This document shows positions 4,411-5,366 of a DNA stretch of 5,366 nucleotides, in pieces. The stretch is from Calditrichia bacterium. Lineage in GTDB: Bacteria; Calditrichota; Calditrichia; RBG-13-44-9. How positions within the stretch are numbered: position 1 is the stretch's first letter; every line of letters starts with the position of its first letter. The DNA is taken from the NCBI GenBank assembly GCA_026991005.1, contig JALXCH010000362.1, positions 1 through 5,366 of the forward strand. Reading direction: 5' to 3'. The notes under the pieces were generated by a model that had not been told where the DNA came from, searched no databases, and saw only the letters and a list, made by a program, of their open reading frames with translations. The translations under genes and the position numbers were made by a program.

Positions 4411-5366
4411 TTACAACAATTTAAACCTGGAGTAAATCTCCCAGGGATACATCGTTTCAACTCCGGAAGAATGCTTCCCCTGTTCGAAGCAAATTCCGTA
4501 CACTTCACCCTGGTATTGCTCTTGAAATGCTTGTAATGGCCTCGCTCGAAGCTGGGCAGAATTCATCTTTACTTCCAGAGCATACAAACCATCTCTGGTG
4601 TCCAGAATAAAATCGATTTCTTTTTTGTCCCGAGTACGCCAGAAATGAATAGGTATTTCGGGGAATATTTTGGTGAATTCTGTAAAAATTGCTGTTTCCA
4701 GAGCATTTCCCGAAAAAAAATCGGGGATTTCGCGAAAAATCAACATGTGCATTAACCCTGTATCCAGAAAGAAAATTTTCGGGCGCTTGAAGAGTTCCTT
4801 GCGCATGTTACCGGCAAAGGGGGAAACTCTTCGCATTACGTAAGTGTTTTCCAGAATAAAGAGGTAATCCTCCAGAGTAGGACGCGAAATCCCGGTGGTA
4901 TTCGACAATTCGGCTAAATTTAATAAAGAAGCACTTTGTTGAGCTAAAACCCGGAGTAATTTATTAAACTTGTCAATCTGTCGAATATTACCCAGGTCCC
5001 GGATGTCCGCCTTTAAATAGGTGTCGATGATCTGACGTAAATAAACTTCTTTAACCTCCTTCTCCTCCGTTAATACGATTTTGGGGAAACCACCAAATAA
5101 AATATATTCCCTGTAGAGCTGTCGGAGTCTTTCGACGGAGGCAGGGGTGGTAACGGGTTGGGTAAGGTCAAAGGGCTCTTCTTTAAATGTTAGAAACTCC
5201 TGAAAGCTCAGGGGGAATAATTCAAAATTGACAGTACGTCCCACCAAACTGTCCCGGAATTTACTGCGGATGGCAAACGTTGAGCTACCAGTAACAATCA
5301 GCTTTAAATCGGGGTAATGGTCGTGTAGTAATTTTAGAAAAGAAGAGGGATCATTAAGAAGCTGAA
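4411..5366 (-). CDS. AAA_14 / DUF4143 family ATPase, C-terminal part (5' end outside window)
   Basis: The reading frame stays open to the right edge, giving 317 codons of a longer protein. The first visible residues, QLLNDPSSFLKLL, correspond to the segment just after the Walker B Asp-Glu of AAA_14 proteins, so the P-loop and Walker B lie beyond the edge. Next comes the sensor-like LIVTGSS (22-28 from the edge) and SLVGRTVNFELFPLSFQEF (39-57), typical of the family. The DUF4143 half follows: YREYILFGGFPKIV, then a winged-helix-like LAELSNTTGISRPTLEDYL. It ends with a PD-(D/E)XK-like core in which FWRTRDKKEIDFIL and LYALEVKMN supply the Asp and the E-x-K. These proteins are common in Bacteroidota and many archaea, and their cellular role is poorly defined. 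A TTG codon at 5247 could be mistaken for the start, but the homology continues upstream. The gene is convergent with the HAD gene. Confidence 0.9.
   Translation of the reverse strand, partial: QLLNDPSSFLKLLHDHYPDLKLIVTGSSTFAIRSKFRDSLVGRTVNFELFPLSFQEFLTFKEEPFDLTQPVTTPASVERLRQLYREYILFGGFPKIVLTEEKEVKEVYLRQIIDTYLKADIRDLGNIRQIDKFNKLLRVLAQQSASLLNLAELSNTTGISRPTLEDYLFILENTYVMRRVSPFAGNMRKELFKRPKIFFLDTGLMHMLIFREIPDFFSGNALETAIFTEFTKIFPEIPIHFWRTRDKKEIDFILDTRDGLYALEVKMNSAQLRARPLQAFQEQYQGEVYGICFEQGKHSSGVETMYPWEIYSRFKLL

Noticed and set aside
4239..4508. Minus-strand frame of 89 codons across the GC-rich repeats
   Set aside because: It reads through the repeat array and overlaps the end of the ATPase gene out of frame; the apparent protein is produced by the palindromes.
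5245..5247. TTG as the start codon of the ATPase gene
   Set aside because: The frame is open upstream to the window edge, and the upstream translation (LIVTGSS and flanks) is typical of the same family, so the gene begins outside the window.

Overview
The window shows bacterial chromosome with short intergenic gaps: the promoter-proximal end of a respiratory complex I (nuo) operon, one nucleotide-sugar gene, a HAD phosphatase and part of an AAA ATPase of the type common in Bacteroidota and related phyla. No sequence here fixes the taxonomy. My guess is a member of the FCB/Calditrichota-like lineages, based on the AAA_14/DUF4143 gene, the long-form RAYT transposase and the repeat style. That guess is inference only.

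Layout. Positions 1-1018 (minus strand) hold nuoA, nuoC and the first 21 codons of nuoD, read in that order. nuoB, which normally sits between nuoA and nuoC, is absent. Positions 1173-2151 hold a compact repeat/transposase unit. A REP-associated tyrosine transposase (RAYT, Y1/HUH family) at 1289-1960 on the minus strand is bracketed by two doublets of GTA-footed hairpin repeats in mirror orientation, with one degenerate extra copy inside. Positions 2217-3230 (plus) hold rmlB (dTDP-glucose 4,6-dehydratase), whose likely promoter starts 4 bp beyond the outer end of the right-hand repeat doublet. Positions 3231-3521 have no recognisable gene. Positions 3522-4250 (plus) encode a HAD-superfamily phosphatase. 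Positions 4257-4375 hold three copies of a second, GC-rich hairpin repeat family, between two convergent genes. Positions 4411-5366 (minus) are the C-terminal part of an AAA_14 + DUF4143 ATPase that runs off the window edge.

How they relate. The nuo genes form one operon for a membrane-bound NADH:quinone oxidoreductase. The other genes are functionally unrelated singletons: rmlB has none of its rmlA/C/D partners here, and the HAD and ATPase genes have no pathway neighbours. The most interesting content is the two separate palindromic repeat families. Both vary in their stems by paired changes that keep the hairpin, and one is physically linked to its probable mobilising enzyme.
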